Position numbers and translations under genes: made by a program. A stretch of DNA of 8,884 nt from JALYGK01 sp036259835 (GTDB lineage Bacteria; Actinomycetota; UBA4738), in the NCBI GenBank assembly GCA_036259835.1, contig DATABA010000021.1:1-8884 (forward strand), read 5' to 3'. The notes beneath the pieces are model-generated. The model was given only the letters and a program-made list of their open reading frames with translations. It did no database searches and was not told the origin of the DNA. Below are positions 1-6,731 of this stretch, piece after piece (within the stretch, counting starts at the first letter, position 1; each line of letters begins with the position of its first letter).

Positions 1-1543
1 GCCGCTCTTCATCCTGGGCAGCCACCAGGCGCTGGCGGGAAGCGCGCAGTTCCTCGATCAGCTTCACGTTTCGAAGCACCAGGCCGGCCTGGGAGGCGAG
101 ATCCTCTAGGAGCTTCACATCGGAGAGTGTCAGGGCTTCCCCTCGGGACTTCGTCAGCGTCAGTGCACCCAGCAGCTCACCCTGGTGGTGAACCGGCACG
201 GTGCGGTCAACGCCAGCGATGGCCGGCAGCTCGTCGTCGGGAAGAGGAAGTACGCCCGACACGCCACCGTCCGACTCGGGCCAGGACGCCGCTCGTCGAA
301 GCTCCGCCCCGACCTTCAGCCACACGTCACTTCGGGCCGCTCCGGTCCCTTCAGCGAGGATCTGCGCCATGCGGGGAAGGAGGTCCTCGGTCGCGAATGT
401 TGAGGCCATGCGCTCGCCGAAGTGTGAGAGCACCTCGTATGGGGTGGCGCGCTTGCCGTACACCAGCCGGTTGGCGAATCGCTGTACGCGCTCGCGCACC
501 GGCTGAAAGGCCACGGCCACGACTGCGGTGGCCAGGATGGAAAGGCCGAGGTTCGGGCGGTCCCCCTGTCGGATGGCAGTGCCGATTCCCACCACGATCC
601 CCACGTAGACCAGCGTGATGAAACCCGCCAGCGCACCGTAGACCACCGTCTTGTTGATGACGACGTCAATGTCGTAGAGCCGGTGCTTCAGAATCGCGAT
701 TGCGGTAGCGATCGGTATCCCGAGAGCGACCGCTAGTGCCAGCAAGGCAAGTACGTAGTCGGCATACGGGATCGCCCGTCGGTAGCCTGGGTCGTAAGGA
801 TCACCACCCTCAATGGCGGCGGACGCGACGAACGTCACGAATAGAACCAGGGCGATTACGCCGACGAACGCAAGCCAGCGGATCTGTTGCCGCTCCTCGC
901 CGGTACTTCGCTTGTAGCGAAATCTCAGCGCAAAGATCGCGAACACCGATGCAAGTAGGGCCGTGAGAGTACCGATGAGGATGATGATCGGCGAGACATC
1001 GGCCATCGCCCGAATGCCCGTCGGGTTCGGGATGTCGAGTCCGAACTCCCGGTAGTTGTTCAGGGTCTCTGGCTTCACGACGAAGCCGAACAGCGCAAGG
1101 GCGAGGCCGCCGAGGATCGCCCATCCAACCCATCGCCATCGCGGGCTGGGCGGCCTTCCATCGGGGAAGAGCAGAAACAGCAATGCAAGTGGCCCGACAG
1201 ACCAGATCAGCCCGTATTCACCGACAACTGCCGTGAGGCCCGTGCCGGGCGCGTTCGGATTCACTCGCAACCCATAGACGGTGTACACCGCAGCAAACTG
1301 GGTGATAGCGATGCCAAACCCCACGTTGCAAAAGAGCCATCCGACGGCGTTACCGTGCCGGACCATCGCTATCCGTGCGCCCAGGCTCACCCACAGCAGG
1401 GCCACAACGGCGCCGATCGTCCCAATAACTCCAACAGGCGCGACTCGCCGTGACGCAACGAGGACCGGAACGATCGCGATCGTCAAAACGACCGTTGAAA
1501 TCCAAAGGAAGAGGGCGAAGCGGCGGGCGGAACGGTCAGTCAC
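1..1543 (-). CDS. Membrane sensor histidine kinase with GAF domain (3' end beyond window)
   Basis: This is the N-terminal 514 residues of a sensor kinase that should autophosphorylate and pass phosphate to a NarL-type regulator. Hydrophobic helices lie at about 9-30, 35-57, 66-90, 107-126, 138-157, 183-207, 221-244, 260-285 and 300-323, with a weaker one near 331-347. Family landmarks are FPDGR at 126-130, the KHRLYDIDVVIN stretch starting at 286, and a PVRERVQ...NRLVYGKR segment at 348-364. A GAF domain follows at about 380-485, then a helical linker ending in AAQDEER, the usual lead-in to the HisKA_3 phosphoacceptor box. That box and the ATPase domain lie outside the window. The GTG start is chosen because GGAG sits 8 nt upstream. 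What the sensor detects cannot be told. Family assignment is secure; pairing with the regulators at 4181-6205 is inference. Confidence 0.9.
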   Translation of the reverse strand, partial: MTDRSARRFALFLWISTVVLTIAIVPVLVASRRVAPVGVIGTIGAVVALLWVSLGARIAMVRHGNAVGWLFCNVGFGIAITQFAAVYTVYGLRVNPNAPGTGLTAVVGEYGLIWSVGPLALLFLLFPDGRPPSPRWRWVGWAILGGLALALFGFVVKPETLNNYREFGLDIPNPTGIRAMADVSPIIILIGTLTALLASVFAIFALRFRYKRSTGEERQQIRWLAFVGVIALVLFVTFVASAAIEGGDPYDPGYRRAIPYADYVLALLALAVALGIPIATAIAILKHRLYDIDVVINKTVVYGALAGFITLVYVGIVVGIGTAIRQGDRPNLGLSILATAVVAVAFQPVRERVQRFANRLVYGKRATPYEVLSHFGERMASTFATEDLLPRMAQILAEGTGAARSDVWLKVGAELRRAASWPESDGGVSGVLPLPDDELPAIAGVDRTVPVHHQGELLGALTLTKSRGEALTLSDVKLLEDLASQAGLVLRNVKLIEELRASRQRLVAAQDEER

Positions 1544-1551
1544 GTCGCGGT

Positions 1552-1555
1552 CTCC
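1552..1555 (-). promoter_or_regulatory. Ribosome binding site of the histidine kinase
   Basis: GGAG on the minus strand, 8 nt before the GTG at 1543. The reading frame stays open well upstream of this GTG, so this site is what fixes the start. Confidence 0.6.
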
Positions 1556-1712
1556 AATATGTCGAACGAACGAATCGCCTGTCGGGTGTGGCTCTTCTCC
1601 ACCATGTGAATTTTGCAGGGTGTGCGGGCTGGGCAACAGGGGTCCAGGCCCGAATTCGACTGTCGTAATCCTCTCTCGGGCGCAGTGGTGGTGGCATCCC
1701 GCAGGTGTTCGG

Positions 1713-1731
1713 TGAACGGCGTTGCCGTTCA
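1713..1731. promoter_or_regulatory. 19-bp perfect palindrome (8-3-8), candidate operator or hairpin
   Basis: TGAACGGC-GTT-GCCGTTCA: two perfect 8-base arms around a 3-base centre, extendable outward by a G-T and a G-C pair. It lies in the gap between the divergent histidine kinase and small gene, 26 bp before the small gene's ATG. No T-run follows on either strand, so a terminator is unlikely. It could be a repressor site or a hairpin in a leader transcript. Confidence 0.45.
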
Positions 1732-1757
1732 TCTCTGAAACGCCTTACGCTCCGCCC

Positions 1758-2012
1758 ATGGCGCGACGGTCCAAGGCGGGCGGTGGCATTCGCGGGACAA
1801 GGATCTACCGAGCTTTCGAGCGAGTCGTGCTCTCCGTCGGCATGGGGGTGGTTGCCTTCTTCATCGAACGACGCCTCGTCAAGGCCATCCGCAGCGGGGG
1901 GGTCAAGCGGGCGCCGAGGACGCTCGCGGAGCGGGAGGGGTTCGAGCAGGCCGGCCCTGGCCGACCTCATGAGGGGTCTGTCTCCTCGGGCTATCCGCCG
2001 TCGGCCGGCTAG
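1758..2012 (+). CDS. Small protein of unknown function, 84 aa, one hydrophobic segment
   Basis: Function is not recognised. The product opens with a basic stretch (MARRSKAGGGIRGTRIYRAF), has a hydrophobic core VVLSVGMGVVAFFIE at about 24-38, then a basic segment (RRLVKAIRSG) and a polar, Pro/Gly-rich tail. This layout fits a small membrane-associated protein. Third codon positions are strongly G/C throughout, as in the neighbouring genes, which supports real coding. An in-frame TTG at 1722 would add 12 residues but would begin inside the palindrome at 1713-1731; the ATG at 1758 is preferred because the family-like basic start begins there. Neither start has a convincing ribosome binding site. 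The gene converges on the Usp-UbiB fusion, with 4 bp between the two stop codons. Presence of a real gene is likely; its role is open. Confidence 0.6.
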   Translation: MARRSKAGGGIRGTRIYRAFERVVLSVGMGVVAFFIERRLVKAIRSGGVKRAPRTLAEREGFEQAGPGRPHEGSVSSGYPPSAG

Positions 2013-2016
2013 TCCG

Positions 2017-4077
2017 CTAACCCTTGCGTCGCAGCAGATCAACCACCAAACTCAACGTCAGCGCGCCTCCGACGCCGCCGAGGGTGGCCGGGATCCACGG
2101 TTCCACGCTGCCCGAAGCCGCCGTGATGGCCGTACCGATCATCGCCCCACCGGCCGTGAGAGCCAGCGACAGCCGCCGGCTTCCTCTCCGGATGCTCGCC
2201 TCAACCGGCTCCATTCCCCGGAACATCACCTGAAGCTTCGGACCGGGGCGCGCTCCCGCCAGTCGCTCGATCGCTTCGACCAGCCGCAGGACCCGGACGC
2301 GGATCTTCTGCGTCTCGTAGAACAGGGTCTTCGGATCCATCCGCGCGCGAACCTTCTCGAGCAACCCTCGCTGAAGGAACCGCCCGGCCACGGCGAACGG
2401 GTCGAGCGTGGGGTCCAGTTCCGCCGTCGCGAGCTGCATCTGGGAAAGCGCCTTGCCACTGAGCGCCAGCGATGCCGGAAGGGCGACTTCATGGCGAATG
2501 GAGATCTCCGTGATCTCTTGGAGGATTGGACCGAGCTGGATCTCCCTCAATGACATGTGCCGGTACTTCGCGAGCAGCGATCCCAGTTCCTCCTGCCACT
2601 GATTCAGATCTATGTCGGCGCGCTGATCCTCGCCGGCGATCATGAGCACCACGTCGGAAAGAAACGGAACGTCCTCCTGCCAGAACGACATGAGAAGCAG
2701 GACCAGGAGCTCGCGAACATCGGAGCCGATCTCCCCGACCATCCCGAAGTCGAGGAAATAGATCTTGTCGTTCCACCACATGAGATTCCCGGGGTGGGGA
2801 TCAGCATGAAAGAACCCGTCGCCCAGGATCTGCCGGTAATACGACTCGAGGAGCTGGCGCGCGGCCTCCTTGCGCGCCTCACCAAGCGGCGCATCGCGGA
2901 TGGGGCCGCCCTGGATCTCCTCGAGGACCAGAAGGCGGTCCGTCGAATACTCGGAGAAGACCTTCGGAACGTCCAGGCGCGTATACGGCGCCAGGACCTG
3001 ACGCATCTTCTCGATGTTGTTTGCTTCCTGCCGAAAGTCGAGCTCTCGCTGGAGCGACGCGGAGAGGTGCTCGAAGATGGCCCCCATGTCGACGACGCTT
3101 CGGAACGCCTGTCGTTCGGCCGTCTTCTCGGCGAACATCTTCAGCAGGCCGAGGTCGCGCATGATGTCCTGTCGGGCGTTGGGCCGCTGGACTTTGATCA
3201 CGACCCGCTGGCCATCCGCCATGGTCGCCCGATGCACTTGCGCGATGGTGCCCGCAGCCATGGGCCGCGCCACGATGCTCTCGAACACGTCCTCCCACGG
3301 CACGCCGAGCTCCTGCTCCATAACCCGGACCACCTGGTCCTCGGTCATGGGCGGAACCTGGTCCTGAAGGGTCGAGAGCTCCTCGACGAACTCGGGCGGA
3401 AGCAGGTCGGGCCTGGTCGACAGCATCTGACCGAGCTTCGCGAAGGTCGGCCCGAGCTCTTCCAGGGCCGCCCGGAAGCGACGCGCCCGGGTTCGCGTGG
3501 ATTCCTCGTCGCCGGGCTTCGCCCGCGTAAAGACCTCGCGAACGCCGAGCTTCGCCATCACCTTTCCGATGTCGGCGGCCCGGCCGAGCAGATGCCCGGC
3601 CACTTCGACCCGGTCCCCGTCGGCCGGCGCGCGCTTCGCCACCTGTCCGTCTCCGAGCTCGGCGGTGTTGACGATGATCACCGTGCACCGCGCCTGGTGG
3701 GAGATGCGGTTCGGGACATTCCCCAATAGGAATTCCTTGCGGCCGCTCATGCCCAGGTTGCCGACCACCACGACGTCGACGGCGGCTTCCTCAGCGGCCC
3801 GGACGATCGCCCTGGCGGGGTCGGAGTCGACCAGGACCCGGGCCTTTCCCGCCGGGCCGGCAAGCCGTTCGGCCGTCTTCGCCAGCTCCTGGGCGGCGTA
3901 CTGGGCTCTGGTCGCCTCGGCAGATCCAGCTTCGGTTCCGGGCGCGGTTTGGGGGACGACTACCTGAACCAGATGGAGCTCGGCCCCAAACCGGTTCGCC
4001 ATATCAGCAGCCCAGTCAACTGCACGGGTTGCGCTCTTGGAATTGTCCGTCGCGACAAGAACGCGCTTGACGGTCAA
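2017..4077 (-). CDS. Universal stress protein domain fused to ABC1/UbiB (AarF) atypical kinase, 686 aa
   Basis: Residues 1-138 form a Usp domain: VLVATDNS with Asp11, and near its end the ATP-loop pattern G-x2-G-x9-G at Gly106, Gly109 and Gly119, followed by Asn120 where ATP-binding Usps usually have Ser or Thr. A charged linker leads to an ABC1/UbiB kinase with KLGQ (214-217), the modified Ala-rich loop AAGTIAQVH (274-282), beta-3 Lys295, the LDFRQEANN segment (346-354), catalytic HADPHPGN (424-431) and the DFG metal site (443-445). Two hydrophobic stretches near 636-655 and 661-680 look like the C-terminal membrane anchor seen in many UbiB proteins. UbiB relatives support isoprenoid quinone or lipid metabolism through ATPase activity; the substrate here is unknown. 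The start is TTG, backed by GGGAGG 9 nt upstream and by a Usp beginning exactly there. It lies 103 bp downstream of the NarL-type regulator gene, so co-transcription is possible. Domain calls are secure; function is not. Confidence 0.92.
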   Translation of the reverse strand: MTVKRVLVATDNSKSATRAVDWAADMANRFGAELHLVQVVVPQTAPGTEAGSAEATRAQYAAQELAKTAERLAGPAGKARVLVDSDPARAIVRAAEEAAVDVVVVGNLGMSGRKEFLLGNVPNRISHQARCTVIIVNTAELGDGQVAKRAPADGDRVEVAGHLLGRAADIGKVMAKLGVREVFTRAKPGDEESTRTRARRFRAALEELGPTFAKLGQMLSTRPDLLPPEFVEELSTLQDQVPPMTEDQVVRVMEQELGVPWEDVFESIVARPMAAGTIAQVHRATMADGQRVVIKVQRPNARQDIMRDLGLLKMFAEKTAERQAFRSVVDMGAIFEHLSASLQRELDFRQEANNIEKMRQVLAPYTRLDVPKVFSEYSTDRLLVLEEIQGGPIRDAPLGEARKEAARQLLESYYRQILGDGFFHADPHPGNLMWWNDKIYFLDFGMVGEIGSDVRELLVLLLMSFWQEDVPFLSDVVLMIAGEDQRADIDLNQWQEELGSLLAKYRHMSLREIQLGPILQEITEISIRHEVALPASLALSGKALSQMQLATAELDPTLDPFAVAGRFLQRGLLEKVRARMDPKTLFYETQKIRVRVLRLVEAIERLAGARPGPKLQVMFRGMEPVEASIRRGSRRLSLALTAGGAMIGTAITAASGSVEPWIPATLGGVGGALTLSLVVDLLRRKG

Positions 4078-4180
4078 ACGGTGTTCCCTCCCTCGGGCTT
4101 AAATGTGGGCAGTCATTACAACACATGGGCAATGAACCGGGACAGCCAATTTCCAATCAAGGAGCGCGATTTCGCCGGCC
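4078..4180 (-). promoter_or_regulatory. Intergenic stretch with possible promoter for the Usp-UbiB fusion
   Basis: This 103-bp gap is clearly richer in A+T than its surroundings. On the minus strand it holds TGTAAT, one base off the -10 consensus, about 30-40 nt before the coding start, but no good -35 box at 16-18 nt. It also has a short direct repeat, ATTGG-AA-ATTGG (plus strand 4146-4157). An internal promoter is plausible; no terminator hairpin with a T-run was seen, so read-through from the regulator gene is also possible. Confidence 0.3.
4087..4092 (-). promoter_or_regulatory. Ribosome binding site of the Usp-UbiB fusion
   Basis: GGGAGG on the minus strand, 9 nt before the TTG at 4077. 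It decides this rare start codon. Confidence 0.7.
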
Positions 4181-4861
4181 TCAGCTGGGCGCCGGCAGTC
4201 CCTCTTCGCGCAAAAAAGCCAGCACGGCCATCACGCGCCGGTGGATTTCCGGCTCCTCCGAAAGCCCGAGCTTGTGAAATAGCGAATTGATGTGCTTCTC
4301 GACCGCCCGCTCCGTGAGGAACAGGGCCTTTGCGATCGCGGCATTGTTCTTCCCCTGAGCCATCCGCTCCAGTACCTCTCGTTCGCGCTCGGTGAGGTCA
4401 CGGAGCGCCGAGTTCGCCTGACGGTCCTTTCGGGACACGAGCCCTTCGACGACACGAGGATCCAGCACGGAGCCGCCCCGAGCCACATCGTGGAGCGCCC
4501 GGATCAGCTCGTCCAGATCGCCGATTCGCTCCTTCAACAGGTAGCCGAGCCCCTCAGCGCCATCTCTCAGGAGCTCATACGCATAGTCCTCTTCGGCGTA
4601 CTGGGAAAGGACCACCACGCCGATCTCAGGGTGCTCAGCCCGAATCTTCCGGGCGGCGTCGATGCCCTCCGTGGAATGAGTGGGCGGCATTCGGATGTCC
4701 GTGAGGACGACGTCGGGACGGTGCTCTTGGACGGCAGCCAGCAGACCGTCGAAGTCGGCGACGGATGCAACGAGGTCGATATCCTTGACGCTGGCAAGGA
4801 GGGCGGCTGTACCCTCCCTGACGAGGTAATTGTCCTCAGCGAACACGACACGCAGCGCCAC
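4181..4861 (-). CDS. NarL/FixJ-family response regulator, 226 aa
   Basis: This is a two-component transcription factor. The receiver domain spans about 3-120, with acidic pocket Glu9/Asp10, phosphoacceptor Asp55 in VVLTDIRMPP, Ser86 and Lys110. A LuxR-type helix-turn-helix follows at about 154-200 with the classic LTERE-REVLERMAQG opening and the recognition helix TERAVEKHINSLFHKL. Length is typical of the family. The GTG start puts the first beta strand (LRVVFAEDN) at the very N-terminus, as usual. No ribosome binding site is visible; a TATACG box ending 8 nt upstream would give an almost leaderless message. The frame stays open upstream across the divergent gene, but that extension is antisense to it. 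The likely kinase partner is a GAF-type kinase such as the one at the left edge (inference). Confidence 0.95.
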   Translation of the reverse strand: MALRVVFAEDNYLVREGTAALLASVKDIDLVASVADFDGLLAAVQEHRPDVVLTDIRMPPTHSTEGIDAARKIRAEHPEIGVVVLSQYAEEDYAYELLRDGAEGLGYLLKERIGDLDELIRALHDVARGGSVLDPRVVEGLVSRKDRQANSALRDLTEREREVLERMAQGKNNAAIAKALFLTERAVEKHINSLFHKLGLSEEPEIHRRVMAVLAFLREEGLPAPS

Positions 4862-4903
4862 GAACGGATCGTATAGCGGTGCGCGAGGGGGGCGGTCGAT
4901 CAA
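4862..4903. promoter_or_regulatory. 42-bp divergent promoter region between the two response regulators
   Basis: All upstream DNA between the two GTG starts is 42 bp. The centre CGTATAGC can be read as a -10 box both ways: TATAGC on the plus strand (4872-4877) and TATACG on the minus strand (4875-4870), with TCGACC as a weak -35 for the minus strand at 18-bp spacing. GATCG at 4867 and CGATC at 4897 form a short split inverted repeat. AGGGGGG at 4886-4892, 11 nt before the plus-strand GTG, may serve as a ribosome binding site. With so little space, one bound protein would affect both genes. The boxes are read by eye. Confidence 0.4.
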
Positions 4904-6205
4904 GTGAGCATCAGGGTCGTCCTGGGTGACGACAACGTTCTGGTCCGCGAAGGCGTGCGGGCGCTTCTGTCGGTAACCGACGGGATCGAAGTCGTCGGCG
5001 TCGCCGAAGACGCGCCGTCGTTGCTCGCAGCCACGGAGGAGCACACGCCCGACGTGGTCGTGACCGACATCAAGATGCCTCCGAACTTCCAGCTGGAAGG
5101 AATCGAGGCCGCCCACGAGATCCGGCGAAAGCATCCGGGAACCGGCGTGGTCGTCCTCTCGGCGCACGACGATGAGGCGTACGCACTGGCGCTGCTCGGC
5201 GGCGGCGAAAGCGGACTTGCCTATCTCCTCAAGGATCGACTCGGACAAGGCGACGAGCTGCCGCGGGCGATTCGGGAGGTTGCCGCGGGCGGATCATCGA
5301 TCGACCCGACGATTGCTGCTCGGCTGTCCGGACGCGAGGAGGGCCCGGAAGAAGACCGGGAGATCCTGGACCTCATGTCGAAGGGTCTGGGCTATGCCGA
5401 GATGGCCGAGAAACTAGGTACGACACAGGAGGCCATCGACCGTCGCGTGACGGGGCTGTTCCAGCGGCTCGCCGCCGAGGCCGGACGAGGGGCCAGCCAC
5501 GCCGTTGACGAGCTGAAGCGGCTCCACGCCGCGGTGGTGCAACGTGAGACCTCGACTCGAACACTTCGTTCCTTTGTGCCCGAGCAGTTCGCGGAGAAGC
5601 TCGTGGCCTCTCCGGAGGCACAAATGCTTCAAGAGGAGGTCGAAGCCACCATCCTCTTTTCGGACATCCGAGGGTTCTCGTCGCTGGCGGAGCAACTCGC
5701 CGCCGGACAGGTCGTCGACATCCTGAAGAAACATATCTCCGCGATGGCCGAGGTTGTGCTGGGCCACGGCGGAACGATTTCGAAATTCATGGGCGATGCC
5801 ATCCTTGCCGTCTTTGGTGCGCCCGACCCCCAGCCCGACCATGCGGAGCGCGCCCTCAGATGTGCCCTGGCGATGCAGATGCGGCAGCAACAGCTGAACT
5901 GGGAAACCTGGACCGACGGACTTCCTCCGCTCGGCATGGGCATCGGAGTGAATACCGGGACCGTCATCGCGGGGACGTTCGGAGGAGCCGGCCGGCTGGA
6001 ATACACGGTCTATGGAGACCCCGTGAACGTCGCGTCGCGTCTTCAGTCCGAAGCGGCGGCCGGTGAGGTCCTGGCTGCGGAAGCAACCGTCAAGGCGGCG
6101 CCAGGAATCCCCTGCGAACCGATCGGCGCGAAGCAGGTCAAGGGGCGAAAGGAGCTCGTCGAAACCTTCCGCGTCACACTTCCCGAGGTGCCGGACACCA
6201 AGTAG
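4904..6205 (+). CDS. Response regulator with degenerate LuxR-type HTH and class III adenylate/guanylate cyclase domain, 433 aa
   Basis: Predicted to make a cyclic nucleotide under control of receiver phosphorylation. The receiver (4-120) has Asp9/Asp10, phosphoacceptor Asp55 in VVVTDIKMPP, Ser86 and Lys110, at the same residue numbers as the NarL-type neighbour. Residues 148-190 align without gaps to that neighbour's helix-turn-helix (14 of 43 identical by hand), but the Lys-His of its recognition helix is Arg-Arg here. A helical linker (200-240) with RSFVPEQFAEKL leads to the cyclase domain at about 245-428. Metal-binding residues are Asp254 (LFSDIRGF) and Asp298 (KFMGDAILAVFG); Lys294 and Asp372 are in the adenine-specifying positions; Asn375 and Arg379 (NVASR) are the transition-state pair. 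The set is complete and favours ATP over GTP. GTG is the only sensible start, since the receiver begins at once. No membrane segment is present, so it should be cytosolic. The cyclic product and any target are inferred. Confidence 0.93.
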   Translation: MSIRVVLGDDNVLVREGVRALLSVTDGIEVVGVAEDAPSLLAATEEHTPDVVVTDIKMPPNFQLEGIEAAHEIRRKHPGTGVVVLSAHDDEAYALALLGGGESGLAYLLKDRLGQGDELPRAIREVAAGGSSIDPTIAARLSGREEGPEEDREILDLMSKGLGYAEMAEKLGTTQEAIDRRVTGLFQRLAAEAGRGASHAVDELKRLHAAVVQRETSTRTLRSFVPEQFAEKLVASPEAQMLQEEVEATILFSDIRGFSSLAEQLAAGQVVDILKKHISAMAEVVLGHGGTISKFMGDAILAVFGAPDPQPDHAERALRCALAMQMRQQQLNWETWTDGLPPLGMGIGVNTGTVIAGTFGGAGRLEYTVYGDPVNVASRLQSEAAAGEVLAAEATVKAAPGIPCEPIGAKQVKGRKELVETFRVTLPEVPDTK

Positions 6206-6213
6206 AACCAGAC

Positions 6214-6229
6214 GGCGGAGCTTCCCGCC
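6214..6229. terminator. Weak GC hairpin between convergent genes
   Basis: GGCGG and CCGCC pair around the 6-base loop AGCTTC in the 25-bp gap between the cyclase and DUF309 stop codons. The position suits a two-way terminator, but the stem is only 5 bp and no T-run follows, so it may be chance. Confidence 0.25.
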
Positions 6230-6230
6230 A

Positions 6231-6731
6231 CTACATCTTCGGGGGCGTGAGGTCGGTGCTCGGGCGCCCGCGCCGCTCGGCTAACTCGATGTAGAGCGCA
6301 TGAGACATCGTCGCGGCGGCGATCTTTCGAACTTCCACGCCGCGCTGGCCATCCGGATACTGCAGGATTCGTTCGCTGCCTCGTCTGAGCAATGTGTACG
6401 CGCCGTGCTGGTTCCCCCTCAACAAGTGGACGTAGCCCGCGCCTAGCTGTGACAGGCCCTTGAAGAATTCGGCTTCGGTTGTTTGCTTCGCCTGCTTCCA
6501 GCACGTCTCCCACGCCTCGTGCGCCGGGAAGAACCGGCCGGCGTTCCAGTGCTCGATGCCGAGCTCATGGTTCCGTTCAAGGGACTGCGCATCGTAGTCC
6601 TCGAGCTCCAACCGGTTCTCGGCTTCCCACGAGAGCGGCCTCCCCAGCTCGTCTCGCGGCCGCTTCGGCTTCGGCGGCGCGTTCGGGTCTCGGGGGCGAC
6701 CCGGTTTCGGCGCGGGAGTTCGCTTGTTCAT
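6231..6731 (-). CDS. DUF309 domain-containing protein, 166 aa
   Basis: The DUF309 core covers about 52-118. It shows NHELGIEHWNAGRFFPAHEAW (from residue 54) and then EFFKGLSQLGAGYVHLLRGN, the His/Asn/Glu-rich helical signature of this family. Its biochemical role is not established, and none is claimed here. Ahead of the core is a Pro/Lys/Arg-rich, probably disordered tail (1-33). The ATG overlaps the stop codon of the upstream methyltransferase gene as ATGA, so the two are almost certainly translated together; no strong ribosome binding site is needed or seen. It converges on the cyclase gene with 25 bp between. Confidence 0.88.
   Translation of the reverse strand: MNKRTPAPKPGRPRDPNAPPKPKRPRDELGRPLSWEAENRLELEDYDAQSLERNHELGIEHWNAGRFFPAHEAWETCWKQAKQTTEAEFFKGLSQLGAGYVHLLRGNQHGAYTLLRRGSERILQYPDGQRGVEVRKIAAATMSHALYIELAERRGRPSTDLTPPKM

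Noticed and set aside
127..618. Plus-strand ORFs opposite the histidine kinase
   Set aside because: The minus strand gives a continuous membrane-GAF kinase; the plus-strand frames are low-complexity Arg/Pro-rich shadows.
1705..2553. 282-codon plus-strand ORF overlapping the small gene and the Usp-UbiB 3' end
   Set aside because: Arg/Ser/Pro-rich and without recognisable domains; it overlaps better-supported genes.
2557..3729. 390-codon plus-strand ORF opposite the Usp-UbiB gene
   Set aside because: Composition is typical of antisense reading in GC-rich DNA, and the opposite strand has clear kinase motifs throughout.
4066..4080. Palindrome TTGAC-C-GTCAA at the Usp-UbiB start
   Set aside because: It lies in the first codons of the gene and is short enough to be chance.
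4862..5248. Minus-strand extension of the NarL-type regulator upstream into the divergent cyclase gene
   Set aside because: It is antisense to the cyclase gene's receiver and resembles nothing; the receiver starts cleanly at the GTG at 4861.
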